From Streptomyces sp. CBMA29 (lineage in GTDB: Bacteria > Actinomycetota > Actinomycetes > Streptomycetales > Streptomycetaceae), in the NCBI RefSeq assembly GCF_014596445.1, contig NZ_MECL01000126.1, forward strand, positions 17,341-81,340: a DNA stretch of 64,000 nt. The letters run 5' to 3'. The position numbers and the translations under genes are program-made. A model generated the notes under the pieces. That model was given only the letters and a program-made list of their open reading frames with translations. It had not been told where the DNA came from and ran no database searches. Of this stretch, positions 16,206-24,674 are shown piece after piece (the stretch's first letter is position 1; each line of letters begins with the position of its first letter).

Positions 16206-17239
16206 CGCCCCTCACCACCGGAGCCCCGGCCCGCCCCGCCGCCGCCGGGACGCCCGAGCCGTTCCACCAGGCCGGTGAGCATATCGGGCGTGAGCGTGAG
16301 GCTGTCGATCCGCGGCAGGTTCTCCGCGACCCGGTTGAGCGCCAGCGCGTGCAGCGTCGCCGGATCCACGTCGCCGTGCACCCGCAGCCACCCGGCCTGT
16401 GCCTCGGCGCGCGCCGTACCCGCCTCGCGCGCCGCCTCGGCCTTCGCGCGGGCGAGGCGGACGAGCCGGGCGGCCTCGGCCTCGGCGCGCACGGCGTCGG
16501 CCGCCGCGTTCTCCTCCGCCTCGCGGCGCGCGTTCGTGCCGTGCTGCTCGACCAACTGCTCCTCGCGCCGGGCGAGTTCGATCCGGCTGGCCAACTCATT
16601 CTCGGCGATGGCCCGTTCGCGTTCGACGGCGACGGCCCGCCGCTCGTACGTGGCCCGGTCCGCCTCCTGCTGGATCTGCTCACGCGCGGGCGTCCGCAGC
16701 GCGCGCTCCACCTCGGGCTCCGGCCGGATCGCCACCACGCGTACGGCGACGACCTCGATGCCGGTGGTGGCCAGTCGCGGCTCGGCGGCGAGCCCGTCGG
16801 AGATCCGCTGCCGTACCGCCGCCACGCCGTCGACCAGCGCGGACGCCAGCGCGGTACGGGCCAGGACGTCGAGCGCGTGCTGCTGGGCGGTCTCGGTGAG
16901 CAGGGTGGCGAGCTGTTCGAGCGGGGCGCCGCGCCAGATCCCGGTGTCGGGGTCGATGGAGAAGTCCAGGCGCTCGGCGGCGGTGGCAGGGGCGCTGATC
17001 CGGTACGTCACGGTCGACTGCACGCTGACGTCCTGGAAGTCGGAGGTCCTGGCGTGGAAGGACATCGCCAACTCGCGGTCGTCGACCGGCACTTCGGAGA
17101 GGGCGGCGGTCAGTGACCGGTACCAGAAGCTGAGGCCGGGCCCGTCGTGCACGAGCGCGCCGCGCGAGTGGTGGCAGATGTGCGCGGTGGGCGCTGAACG
17201 CAGATGGCGCCAGCCGAAGCGCCTGGTGATGTCGGCCAT
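16202..17239 (-). CDS. SPFH/band-7 domain protein
   Basis: A 345-residue protein with an SPFH (stomatin/prohibitin) domain over about residues 30-190, including RTSDFQDVSVQSTVTYRI and the late AVRVVAIRPEPEVERAL, followed by a long charged Ala/Glu/Arg-rich coiled coil (about 200-285) and a Gly-rich tail. SPFH proteins form oligomeric scaffolds at membranes, but no clear N-terminal membrane helix is visible, so association is probably peripheral. It is first in an operon with the NAD-kinase-like gene and diverges from arcA. An inverted repeat lies upstream. Cargo unknown. Confidence 0.82.
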   Translation of the reverse strand: MADITRRFGWRHLRSAPTAHICHHSRGALVHDGPGLSFWYRSLTAALSEVPVDDRELAMSFHARTSDFQDVSVQSTVTYRISAPATAAERLDFSIDPDTGIWRGAPLEQLATLLTETAQQHALDVLARTALASALVDGVAAVRQRISDGLAAEPRLATTGIEVVAVRVVAIRPEPEVERALRTPAREQIQQEADRATYERRAVAVERERAIAENELASRIELARREEQLVEQHGTNARREAEENAAADAVRAEAEAARLVRLARAKAEAAREAGTARAEAQAGWLRVHGDVDPATLHALALNRVAENLPRIDSLTLTPDMLTGLVERLGRPGGGGAGRGSGGEGR

Positions 17240-17265
17240 GATGAGCCCCTCTTTCTCGTCAGTGC

Positions 17266-17293
17266 GACGATATCGAGCGATTCTCTTATCGTC
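17266..17293. promoter_or_regulatory. inverted repeat upstream of the SPFH operon
   Basis: Perfect 7-bp arms GACGATA (17266-17272) and TATCGTC (17287-17293) are separated by 14 bp, 27 bp upstream of the SPFH start codon. This AT-richer patch stands out from its surroundings. It may be an operator for the SPFH operon or for the divergent arcA side. No cognate regulator is adjacent. Confidence 0.4.
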
Positions 17294-17406
17294 AAGAGGA
17301 CGAGATGGGGGAGTTCGGCGTATCCGCCGCAGTGCGCGGGCGCGGGCTGACGCGGCGCGCGCGGCGCGTCCCGCCGCTGGGGCGCGTGAATCGGGGGCGC
17401 GGTGGT

Positions 17407-17412
17407 CAGGAT
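17407..17412 (+). promoter_or_regulatory. candidate leaderless -10 element of arcA
   Basis: CAGGAT ends six bases before the arcA ATG, the same hexamer and spacing seen at the LLM gene (8965-8970). The intervening GGAGGC abuts the start codon too closely for normal initiation, so a leaderless transcript is likely. A -35 match is weak (GTGAAT at 17386-17391). Confidence 0.35.
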
Positions 17413-17418
17413 GGAGGC

Positions 17419-18642
17419 ATGGGATTCCATGTCGACTCCGAGACCGGGCGGCTGCGCCGCGTCATACTGCACCGCCCCGACCTCGAACTGAAGCGCCTGA
17501 CCCCCAGCAACAAGGACGCGCTGCTCTTCGACGACGTCCTGTGGGTGCGCAGGGCCCGCGCCGAGCATGACGGCTTCGCGGACGTGCTGCGCGACCGGGG
17601 CGTCGAGGTCCACCTCTTCGGCGACCTGCTGCGCGAGTCGATGCTGGTGCCCGAGGCCAAGAAGCTGGTCCTGGACCGGGTCTTCGACGCCAAGGAGTAC
17701 GGCCCGCTGGCCACGTCCCATCTGCGGGAGGCGTTCGACCGGTTGGGCGTCGTGGAGCTGACCGAGGCGCTGATCGGCGGCATGACCAAGCGCGAATTCC
17801 TGGAGCGCTTCGCCGAACCCGTCTCCGTCCGCTTCCACGCCATGGACCTGGACGACTTCCTGCTCGCCCCGCTGCCGAACCACATCTTCACCCGCGACAC
17901 CTCGGCCTGGGTCTACGACGGCGTCAGCATCAACGCCATGCGCTGGCCCGCCCGGCAGCGCGAGACGGTGCACTTCGAGGCGATCTACCGGCACCATCCG
18001 CTGTTCTCCGGCGGCGACTTCCACGTCTGGTCCGAGGGTCAGGCCGACTACCCGTCCACCATCGAGGGCGGCGACGTCCTGGTCATCGGCGGCGGCGCCG
18101 TGCTGATCGGGATGAGCGAGCGCACCACCCCGCAGGCCGTGGAGATGCTGGCGCAGGGGCTGTTCGAGGCCGGCTCCGCGCGAACCATCGTGGCCCTGGA
18201 CATGCCGAAGCGGCGGGCCTTCATGCACCTCGACACGGTGATGACGATGGTCGACGGCGATACGTTCACGCAGTACGCGGGGCTGGGGATGCTGCCCTCG
18301 TACACCATCGAGCCCGGCTCGGGCGCGGGCGACCTGAAGGTCACCGACCACTCGCCCGAGCACATGCACCGGGCCATCGCGGCGGCCCTCGGCCTGGACT
18401 CCATCGACGTGCTCACCGCGACACAGGACGTGCACGCCGCCGAGCGCGAACAGTGGGACGACGGCTGCAACGTCCTGGCCGTGGAGCCGGGTGTGGTCGT
18501 CGCCTACGAGCGCAACGCGACCACCAACACGTTTCTGCGCAAGCGCGGCGTCGAGGTGATCGAGATCCCGGGCAGCGAGCTGGGCCGGGGCCGGGGCGGC
18601 CCGCGCTGCATGAGCTGCCCGATCGAGCGTGACGCGGTCTGA
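17419..18642 (+). CDS. arcA: arginine deiminase
   Basis: A 407-residue arginine deiminase, which converts arginine to citrulline and ammonia, the first step of the ADI pathway. The guanidino-group-modifying fold is shown by NHIFTRDTSAW (near 154), GGDV, HLDTVMTMVD (active-site His region near 272) and the C-terminal catalytic cysteine region RGGPRCMSCPIERD (near 398). ATG at 17419 gives the family-typical MGFHVDSETG; the longer frame back to 17305 is Arg/Gly-rich and unlikely to be translated. arcB follows 133 bp later, but no carbamate kinase or arginine/ornithine antiporter gene is in this window. Confidence 0.94.
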   Translation: MGFHVDSETGRLRRVILHRPDLELKRLTPSNKDALLFDDVLWVRRARAEHDGFADVLRDRGVEVHLFGDLLRESMLVPEAKKLVLDRVFDAKEYGPLATSHLREAFDRLGVVELTEALIGGMTKREFLERFAEPVSVRFHAMDLDDFLLAPLPNHIFTRDTSAWVYDGVSINAMRWPARQRETVHFEAIYRHHPLFSGGDFHVWSEGQADYPSTIEGGDVLVIGGGAVLIGMSERTTPQAVEMLAQGLFEAGSARTIVALDMPKRRAFMHLDTVMTMVDGDTFTQYAGLGMLPSYTIEPGSGAGDLKVTDHSPEHMHRAIAAALGLDSIDVLTATQDVHAAEREQWDDGCNVLAVEPGVVVAYERNATTNTFLRKRGVEVIEIPGSELGRGRGGPRCMSCPIERDAV

Positions 18643-18682
18643 GCGCCTGATCCCGGCGGGGTGCGTGTACGGCACACGAGAG

Positions 18683-18714
18683 GTCTGTATAAGAATGCCG
18701 ATCTACGTATAGAC
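18683..18714. promoter_or_regulatory. candidate ArgR-type or promoter site before arcB
   Basis: The arcA-arcB gap contains an AT-rich patch GTCTGTATAAGAATGC followed by CTACGTATAGAC, whose outer GTCT/AGAC arms are inverted. The GTATAAGAATGC core loosely resembles ARG-box half sites. It could be an arginine-responsive operator or simply the arcB promoter. This is a weak, visual call. Confidence 0.3.
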
Positions 18715-18775
18715 TTCCAATCTCGTTCGTCCCGCACCCCCGACCTACCCGCACCCCCGACCTAGGAGTCCCCGC

Positions 18776-19774
18776 ATGGCCGTCGACCTCAAGGGCCGCC
18801 ACTTCCTCAAGGAGCTGGACTTCACGCCCGAGGAGTTCCGCCACCTGGTGGAGCTGGCCGCGGAGCTGAAGGCGGCTAAGAAGGCGGGCGCCGAGGAGCA
18901 GCGACTGCGCGGCCGTAACATCGCGCTGGTCTTCGAGAAGACCTCCACCCGCACCCGGTGCTCCTTCGAGGTCGCCGCCGCCGACCAGGGCGCGTCCACC
19001 ACCTACCTCGACCCGTCCGGCTCGCAGATCGGACACAAGGAGTCGGTCAAGGACACCGCCCGCGTGCTGGGCCGGATGTTCGACGGCATCGAGTACCGGG
19101 GCAGCGGCCAGGCCGTGGTCGAGGAGCTGGCCGCCCACGCGGGCGTCCCGGTGTGGAACGGCCTCACCGACGAATGGCACCCCACCCAGATGCTCGCCGA
19201 CGTCCTCACCATGACCGAGCACAGCGCGAAGCCGCTCACCGGCATCGCTTACGCCTACCTCGGCGACGCCCGCTCCAACATGGGCAATTCGCTGCTGGTC
19301 ACGGGCGCGCTGCTGGGCATGGACGTACGTGTCGCCGCGCCCGCCAGCCTGTGGCCGCAGGAGTCCGTGGTCGCCGAGGCCCGCCGCCTCGCCGAGATCT
19401 CGGGCGCCCGCGTCACCCTCACCGAGGACGTCACCGAGGCCGTGCGCGGCGCCGACTTCGTCCACACCGACGTGTGGGTGTCGATGGGCGAGCCGAAGGA
19501 GGTCTGGGACGAGCGGATCGCGCTGCTGGCGCCGTACGCCGTCACCGCCGACATCCTCGCGGCCACCGGCAACCCGGACGTGCGCTTCCTGCACTGCCTG
19601 CCCGCGTACCACGACCTGGGCACCGCGATCGGCCGCGAGATCCACCAGCGCACCGGGCTGACGTCGCTGGAGGTCACCGACGAGGTCTTCGAATCCGACC
19701 GGTCGGTGGTCTTCGACCAGGCGGAGAACCGTATGCACACCATCAAGGCGGTCCTGGTGGCGACGCTGGCCTGA
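18776..19774 (+). CDS. arcB: ornithine carbamoyltransferase
   Basis: A 332-residue ornithine carbamoyltransferase. It has the carbamoyl-phosphate motif STRTR near residue 57, the HPTQ segment (WHPTQMLADV near 140) and the ornithine-binding HCLPAYH near 275. Its length is typical. Beside arcA it probably acts catabolically, splitting citrulline to ornithine and carbamoyl phosphate. The fold alone cannot separate catabolic ArcB from anabolic ArgF, and either annotation may appear for homologues. ATG at 18776 has a GGAG eight to nine bases upstream. Confidence 0.92.
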   Translation: MAVDLKGRHFLKELDFTPEEFRHLVELAAELKAAKKAGAEEQRLRGRNIALVFEKTSTRTRCSFEVAAADQGASTTYLDPSGSQIGHKESVKDTARVLGRMFDGIEYRGSGQAVVEELAAHAGVPVWNGLTDEWHPTQMLADVLTMTEHSAKPLTGIAYAYLGDARSNMGNSLLVTGALLGMDVRVAAPASLWPQESVVAEARRLAEISGARVTLTEDVTEAVRGADFVHTDVWVSMGEPKEVWDERIALLAPYAVTADILAATGNPDVRFLHCLPAYHDLGTAIGREIHQRTGLTSLEVTDEVFESDRSVVFDQAENRMHTIKAVLVATLA

Positions 19775-19842
19775 GCCCGGTGCCCGCACCGGTCCCGAGC
19801 CCACGCCCGGCCGCTGCGGCGGTCAGCGCAGGTCAGCGCAGG

Positions 19843-20292
19843 TCAGTGCAGGGTGAACCAGACGGCTTTGCCGGTGCCGGTCAGCCGGTAGCCGGAGTCG
19901 GCGCTCAGCGCGCGGATCAGGATCAGGCCGCGGCCGTGCTCGGCCAGGTCGTCGTGGCGCGGGGGGTCGGGCTGGGCGGGGATCAGGAGATTGAGGCCGA
20001 CGGGGAATTCCAGGCCCTGGTCGTGGACCTCGACCTGGAAGCCGTGCGGGAGCAGTTCCACGAACAGCTCGATGTCGCCCGGCGGGGTGTGCTCCACGGC
20101 GTTGGCGACGACCTCGGCGGTGAGGAGTTCCGCGGTGTCGGTGTCGGGGCCGGTGTCCTGACCGAGTTCGACCAGGACGGTACGGACCATGGCGCGCGCC
20201 AGCGGGACGGCGGCGGGGGAGTGCGGCAGGTCGATCCGCCAGACCGTCGGCCGGTCGGGGAACTCGCCTGCGGTGCGGGTGGGGCTGGTCAT
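19843..20292 (-). CDS. anti-sigma-factor-like ATP-binding (HATPase) protein
   Basis: A 149-residue single-domain GHKL ATPase of the RsbW/SpoIIAB type. The N-box helix is AELLTAEVVANAVEHT (near 54-69), the G1-like box VEVHDQG near 90, and the G2-like box GRGLILIRALS near 120. Streptomyces encode many such proteins; they act as serine kinases or anti-sigma factors in partner-switching systems. No anti-anti-sigma or sigma gene is adjacent, so partners are unknown. It converges on arcB and diverges from the enoyl-CoA hydratase gene. Confidence 0.83.
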   Translation of the reverse strand: MTSPTRTAGEFPDRPTVWRIDLPHSPAAVPLARAMVRTVLVELGQDTGPDTDTAELLTAEVVANAVEHTPPGDIELFVELLPHGFQVEVHDQGLEFPVGLNLLIPAQPDPPRHDDLAEHGRGLILIRALSADSGYRLTGTGKAVWFTLH

Positions 20293-20550
20293 CGCTGCTC
20301 CGATCCTGACGGGGCGGGGGCTCGCTCACCCCGATGTCCTCCACCCTAGGAATCGGACAATACGGTCAGCAGAGGCGTCCGGAAGGAAGTCGTAGGGACC
20401 AAAGGCCCGCGAGCGGGCGGACCTCCGGCCCGTACCCGGCCGCGCGCGCCGCTCTCGGTCCGCCCGGTGTTCGCCCCCCGCCTCCTCCTTGTCTCGCCCT
20501 CCTGACGACAGTCACAAACAGGTGATAACGTCGAGACGAGGAGGCCGCGC

Positions 20551-21378
20551 ATGAGTCCGTATCCCAGCTCCGCGAGCCCCACCGGCCACTGGCGCCATCT
20601 GCGCGTCGACCGGGCCGAGGGCGTCGTCACCGTCACCTTCGACAGGCCGGAACGGCTCAACGCACTGACCTTCGGCGCCTACGCCGACCTGCGCGACCTG
20701 CTGGCCGAGCTGGCCAGGGAGGGTGGGACCCGCGCCTTGGTCCTCGGCGGCGCGGGCCGCGGTTTCTGCTCGGGCGGCGACGTGGACGAGATCATCGGCG
20801 CCACCCTGGCCATGGGCACCGGCGAGCTGCTGGAGTTCAACCGGATGACCGGACAGGTCGTCCGGGCGATCCGCGAGGCGCCCTTCCCGGTGATCGCCGC
20901 CGTGCACGGCATCGCCGCGGGCGCGGGCGCGGTGCTCGCCCTCGCCGCCGACTTCCGGATCGTGGAGCCCTCCGCGCGCTTCGCCTTCCTGTTCACCCGC
21001 GTCGGCCTGTCGGGCGCCGACATGGGCGCCGCGTATCTGCTGCCCCGGCTCGTCGGGCTCGGCCACGCCACCCGGCTGCTGATGCTCGGCGACAGCGTCG
21101 ACGCGGCGGAGGCGGAGCGGATCGGCCTGGTCAGCCAGAGCGCGCAGGAGGGCGGCGCCGACGAGGCCGCCGCCACGCTCGCCCGCAGACTGGCGGCGGG
21201 CCCGGCGCTGGCCCATCAGCAGACCAAGGCGCTGCTCACCGCCGAGTTGGACATGCCGCTGGGCGCCGCCGTCGAAATGGACGCCGCGGCGCAGGCGTTG
21301 CTCATGACCAGCGCCGACTACGCCGAATTCCACGCCGCCTTCACCGCGAAGCGCGAGCCGAAGTGGGAAGGCCACTAG
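20551..21378 (+). CDS. enoyl-CoA hydratase/isomerase family protein
   Basis: A 275-residue crotonase-fold protein with RPERLNALTF near the N-terminus, the oxyanion-hole segments GRGFCSGGDVDEI (near 70) and VHGIAAGAGAVLALAADFRI (near 115), and family-typical length. It should hydrate or isomerise an acyl-CoA. ATG at 20551 has GAGGAGG six bases upstream. It is followed after two bases by the monooxygenase/reductase fusion gene, so it very probably acts on the ring-derived CoA ester in the aminobenzoyl-CoA pathway. The exact step is inferred from context. Confidence 0.88.
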   Translation: MSPYPSSASPTGHWRHLRVDRAEGVVTVTFDRPERLNALTFGAYADLRDLLAELAREGGTRALVLGGAGRGFCSGGDVDEIIGATLAMGTGELLEFNRMTGQVVRAIREAPFPVIAAVHGIAAGAGAVLALAADFRIVEPSARFAFLFTRVGLSGADMGAAYLLPRLVGLGHATRLLMLGDSVDAAEAERIGLVSQSAQEGGADEAAATLARRLAAGPALAHQQTKALLTAELDMPLGAAVEMDAAAQALLMTSADYAEFHAAFTAKREPKWEGH

Positions 21379-21380
21379 CC

Positions 21381-23747
21381 GTGCCCGGCGGCCACCGGAC
21401 GGCGGGCGCCCGCCGTCCCGAGCGCATCGCCGTCATCGGCGGCGGCCCCGGCGGCCTCTACGCCGCCGCGCTCCTCAAGCGCCTTGACGCGGACCGGACG
21501 GTCACGGTGTGGGAACGCGGCGCGCCCGAGGACACCTTCGGCTTCGGCGTCGTCTTCTCCGACGAGACCGTGGGCGGCATCGAGAACGCCGACCCGGCCG
21601 TCTACGCCGCCATGCGCGAGGAGTTCATCCGCTGGGAAGCGATCGACATCCGGCACCGCGACCGCCTCACCCGCTCCGGCGGCCACGGCTTCGCGGCCCT
21701 CGACCGGCGCCGGCTGCTCGCGCTGTTGTACGAGCGCTGCCGCGACCTCGGCGTGGACGTCCGCGTCCGCACCCCGGCCCCCTCCGCCGCCCGGCTCGCC
21801 CTCGACCACGACCTCGTGGTGGCCGCCGACGGCGCCCACAGCGCCACCCGCGCCGCGCACGCCGACGTCTTCCGCCCCCGCCTGACCACCCACGGCTGCC
21901 GCTACATCTGGCTCTCCGCCGACCTCCCGCTCGACGCCTTCCGCTTCGAGATCCTGGAGACCCCGCACGGCGTGATGCAGGCCCACGCCTACCCGTACCG
22001 GCCGGGCGCCAGCACCTTCGTCGTCGAGATGGCCGAGGACGTCTGGCGCCGCGCGGGCTTCGACCGCGAAGCGGCCGAAGCCACCGCCACCGCCACCACT
22101 ATCGCCGCCTGCGAAAAACTCTTCGCCCGCCTCCTCGACGGCCGCGCCCTGCACGCCAACCGCTCCCGCTGGCAGCCCTTCACCACCGTGGTCAACGAGC
22201 GCTGGCGGCACGGCCGTACGGTCCTGCTCGGCGACGCCGCCCACACCGCGCACTTCTCCATCGGCTCCGGCACCAAGCTCGCCATGGAGGACGCGCTGGC
22301 GCTCGCCGCTTCCCTGCGTGAACAGCCCGACACCGAAACGGCGTTGGCCGCGTACGAGAGCGAGCGGCGGCCGGTGGTGGAGAGCACGCAGCGGGCGGCG
22401 CTGGCCAGCCTGGAGTGGTTCGAACGGCTCGGCGCTTACGTGGACCAGCCGCCGACGCAGTTCGCGTTCAATCTGCTGACCCGCAGCCGCCGCGTCACGC
22501 ACGGCAATCTGCGGCTGCGCGACCGGGAGTTCACCGACCGCGTCGAGCGCGGCTTCGGGGCGCCGCCCGGCACTCCGCCGATGTTCACCCCCTTCCGGCT
22601 GCGCGGCCTGACGCTGCGCAACCGCGTCGTCGTGTCACCGATGGACATGTACGTGGCGCGCGACGGCCTGCCCGGCGACTTCCACCTCGTCCACCTGGGC
22701 GCGCGAGCGCTCGGCGGGGCCGGTCTGGTGATGACCGAGATGGTCTGCGTCAGCCCGCACGGCCGGATCACCCCCGGCTGCACCGGCCTGTGGAACGGCC
22801 AACAGGAAGCCGCCTGGCGGCGGATCACCGATTTCGTCCACCAGCAGGGCGGTATGGGCGGGACCGGTGCGGGTGCGAGCGGCACCGGCGGCACCGGCAC
22901 CGCCATCGGCCTCCAACTCGGCCACAGCGGCCGCAAAGGCTCCACGCGCCTCATGTGGGACGGCATCGACCAGCCGCTCCCCGACGGCAACTGGCCGCTG
23001 GTCGCCCCCTCGCCGCTGCCGTACCGCGAAGGCGTCAACCAGGTGCCGCACGCCCTGCGCGCGGACGAACTCGCCGAGATCCGCGACCAGTTCGCGGCGG
23101 CGGCCGAGCGCGGCGCCCGCGCAGGTTTCGACCTGCTCGAACTGCACTGCGCCCACGGCTACTTGCTCTCCTCCTTCCTGTCCCCGCTCACCAACCACCG
23201 CACCGACCGTTACGGCGGCGACCTCGCGGGGCGGCTCCGCTTCCCGCTCGAAGTCCTGGACGCGGTACGGGAGTCGTGGCCGTCCGACCGGCCGCTGACG
23301 GTACGGATCTCCGCCACCGACTGGGCGCCGGGCGGCGCCACGGGAGACGACGCCGTCGCCGTGGCCCGCGCGCTGGCCGAGCACGGCGCCGACGCCGTGG
23401 ACGTCTCCACCGGCCAGGTCGTCGCCGACGAGCGGCCCGCCTTCGGCCGCTCCTACCAGACGCCGTACGCCGACCGGATCCGTAACGAGACGGGCCTGCC
23501 GGTGATCGCGGTCGGCGCCATCTCCTCCTGGGACGACGTCAATTCGCTGCTGCTCGCGGGCCGCGCCGACCTCTGCGCACTGGCCCGCCCGCACCTGTAC
23601 GACCCGCACTGGACACTGCACGCCGCCGCCGACCAGTCCTACGAAGGCCCCGGCGCGCCCTGGCCCACCCCGTACCTCGCGGGCCGCCGCCCGGCGCCCA
23701 CCGGCCGTACGGACGCGCCGAAACCCCGCCTGGCGCTGGACTCCTGA
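21381..23747 (+). CDS. 2-aminobenzoyl-CoA (or salicylyl-CoA) monooxygenase/reductase fusion
   Basis: A 788-residue fusion. The N-terminal ~390 residues form a flavin monooxygenase with the FAD motif IAVIGGGPGGLYAA and a second FAD motif GDAAHTAHFSIGSGTKLAMED minus its ends. From ~400 on it is an Old-Yellow-Enzyme barrel (FTPFRLRGLTLRNRVVVSPM, LGHSGRKGS, ELHCAHGYLLSSFLSPLTN). This architecture is that of 2-aminobenzoyl-CoA monooxygenase/reductase of Azoarcus and of enzymes annotated salicylyl-CoA 5-hydroxylase. A CoA ligase, acyl-CoA dehydrogenase and Rid protein nearby favour the aminobenzoyl-CoA assignment. GTG 21381 fits better than GTG 21363, which lies inside the upstream gene. Confidence 0.85.
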   Translation: MPGGHRTAGARRPERIAVIGGGPGGLYAAALLKRLDADRTVTVWERGAPEDTFGFGVVFSDETVGGIENADPAVYAAMREEFIRWEAIDIRHRDRLTRSGGHGFAALDRRRLLALLYERCRDLGVDVRVRTPAPSAARLALDHDLVVAADGAHSATRAAHADVFRPRLTTHGCRYIWLSADLPLDAFRFEILETPHGVMQAHAYPYRPGASTFVVEMAEDVWRRAGFDREAAEATATATTIAACEKLFARLLDGRALHANRSRWQPFTTVVNERWRHGRTVLLGDAAHTAHFSIGSGTKLAMEDALALAASLREQPDTETALAAYESERRPVVESTQRAALASLEWFERLGAYVDQPPTQFAFNLLTRSRRVTHGNLRLRDREFTDRVERGFGAPPGTPPMFTPFRLRGLTLRNRVVVSPMDMYVARDGLPGDFHLVHLGARALGGAGLVMTEMVCVSPHGRITPGCTGLWNGQQEAAWRRITDFVHQQGGMGGTGAGASGTGGTGTAIGLQLGHSGRKGSTRLMWDGIDQPLPDGNWPLVAPSPLPYREGVNQVPHALRADELAEIRDQFAAAAERGARAGFDLLELHCAHGYLLSSFLSPLTNHRTDRYGGDLAGRLRFPLEVLDAVRESWPSDRPLTVRISATDWAPGGATGDDAVAVARALAEHGADAVDVSTGQVVADERPAFGRSYQTPYADRIRNETGLPVIAVGAISSWDDVNSLLLAGRADLCALARPHLYDPHWTLHAAADQSYEGPGAPWPTPYLAGRRPAPTGRTDAPKPRLALDS

Positions 23748-23764
23748 GCACAACGGGGCGGCGG

Positions 23765-24655
23765 CTACTGGTCCGCCACGAAGCGCGCCCCCTGGTCGCG
23801 CAGCAGCACATGCAGCGCCGTGAACACCGCCGCCGAGCGGATGCCCGGCCAGTCCGGGGGCAGCAGCGCCGGGGGCAGACCGGGGTCGGCGTACGGCAGG
23901 CGCCGCCAGGTGTCGAGCGCCCGCAGATAGTCCCCGAAGGCCCGCTCGGGCGAGGGCGCGCCGACCCCAGCCCCGGACTCAGCCCCGGACTCGGCCCTGG
24001 CCCCGGACTCGGCCCCAGCCCCGGCCCCGGCACCCGCCCCCGCCGACCACCTCCCCAGCACCGGCTCGTGCGCGGCCAGGAACGTGTGGTGCAGCGCGGC
24101 CAGCGCGTCCAGATCCCACCAGCGCCGTACCGCCTCCTCGGTCGCGGTGAAACCGAGGTGCGCGCCGCGGAACAGGTCGACGTACGGGGCCAGTTCGAGC
24201 CGCCGCAGCACATGCCGGGTCTCCTCGTGCAGCGCGCCGGGCGCCACCCACACGCCGGGCGCGGCCGTACCGAAGCCGAGTCCGGCCAGCCGGGACCGCA
24301 GCAGGTGCCGCTTGTGCCGCTCGGACTCCGGCACCGAGAAGACGGCGAGCAGCCAGTCCTCCGGGTCGGGATCGGGCGCGGCGCCGACCCCGTAGATCCG
24401 CCCGTCGCCGTCCGCGAGCAGCAGCCGCGCGTCGTCGGACAGCGCGTACGCGGCGGCCCCGCCGACCCGGTCGGGCACGAGGTGGCCGCGCCGCTTGAGC
24501 CGGGAGACCGCGGACCTGACCGACGGCGGGTCCACGCCCACCGCCCCCATCAGCCGGATGAGCGCGGCCACCGGCACCCGGCCCGCCAACTCCGCGCGCC
24601 CGTAGGCGCCGTAGAAGGTGAGGATCAGGGAACTCGGTGTGTGCTGCTCGGTCAC
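23765..24655 (-). CDS. paaX: PaaX-family regulator
   Basis: A 296-residue PaaX-type repressor. The N-terminal winged helix includes SLILTFYGAYG and PSVRSAVSRLKRRGHL (recognition region near residues 42-57), and the middle and C-terminal PaaX domains contain WLLAVFSVPESERHKRHLLR and VTFTALHVLLRD-like segments. An Ala/Gly/Glu/Ser low-complexity stretch (about 205-232) is inserted between domains. PaaX repressors respond to aryl-CoA esters such as phenylacetyl-CoA; the ligand here is more likely 2-aminobenzoyl-CoA or a related ester. It sits 19 bp downstream of the CoA-ligase gene on the same strand, and probably controls the divergent ring-degradation genes. Confidence 0.85.
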   Translation of the reverse strand: MTEQHTPSSLILTFYGAYGRAELAGRVPVAALIRLMGAVGVDPPSVRSAVSRLKRRGHLVPDRVGGAAAYALSDDARLLLADGDGRIYGVGAAPDPDPEDWLLAVFSVPESERHKRHLLRSRLAGLGFGTAAPGVWVAPGALHEETRHVLRRLELAPYVDLFRGAHLGFTATEEAVRRWWDLDALAALHHTFLAAHEPVLGRWSAGAGAGAGAGAESGARAESGAESGAGVGAPSPERAFGDYLRALDTWRRLPYADPGLPPALLPPDWPGIRSAAVFTALHVLLRDQGARFVADQ

Positions 24656-24674
24656 ATGATCACCCTAGGGTGTC

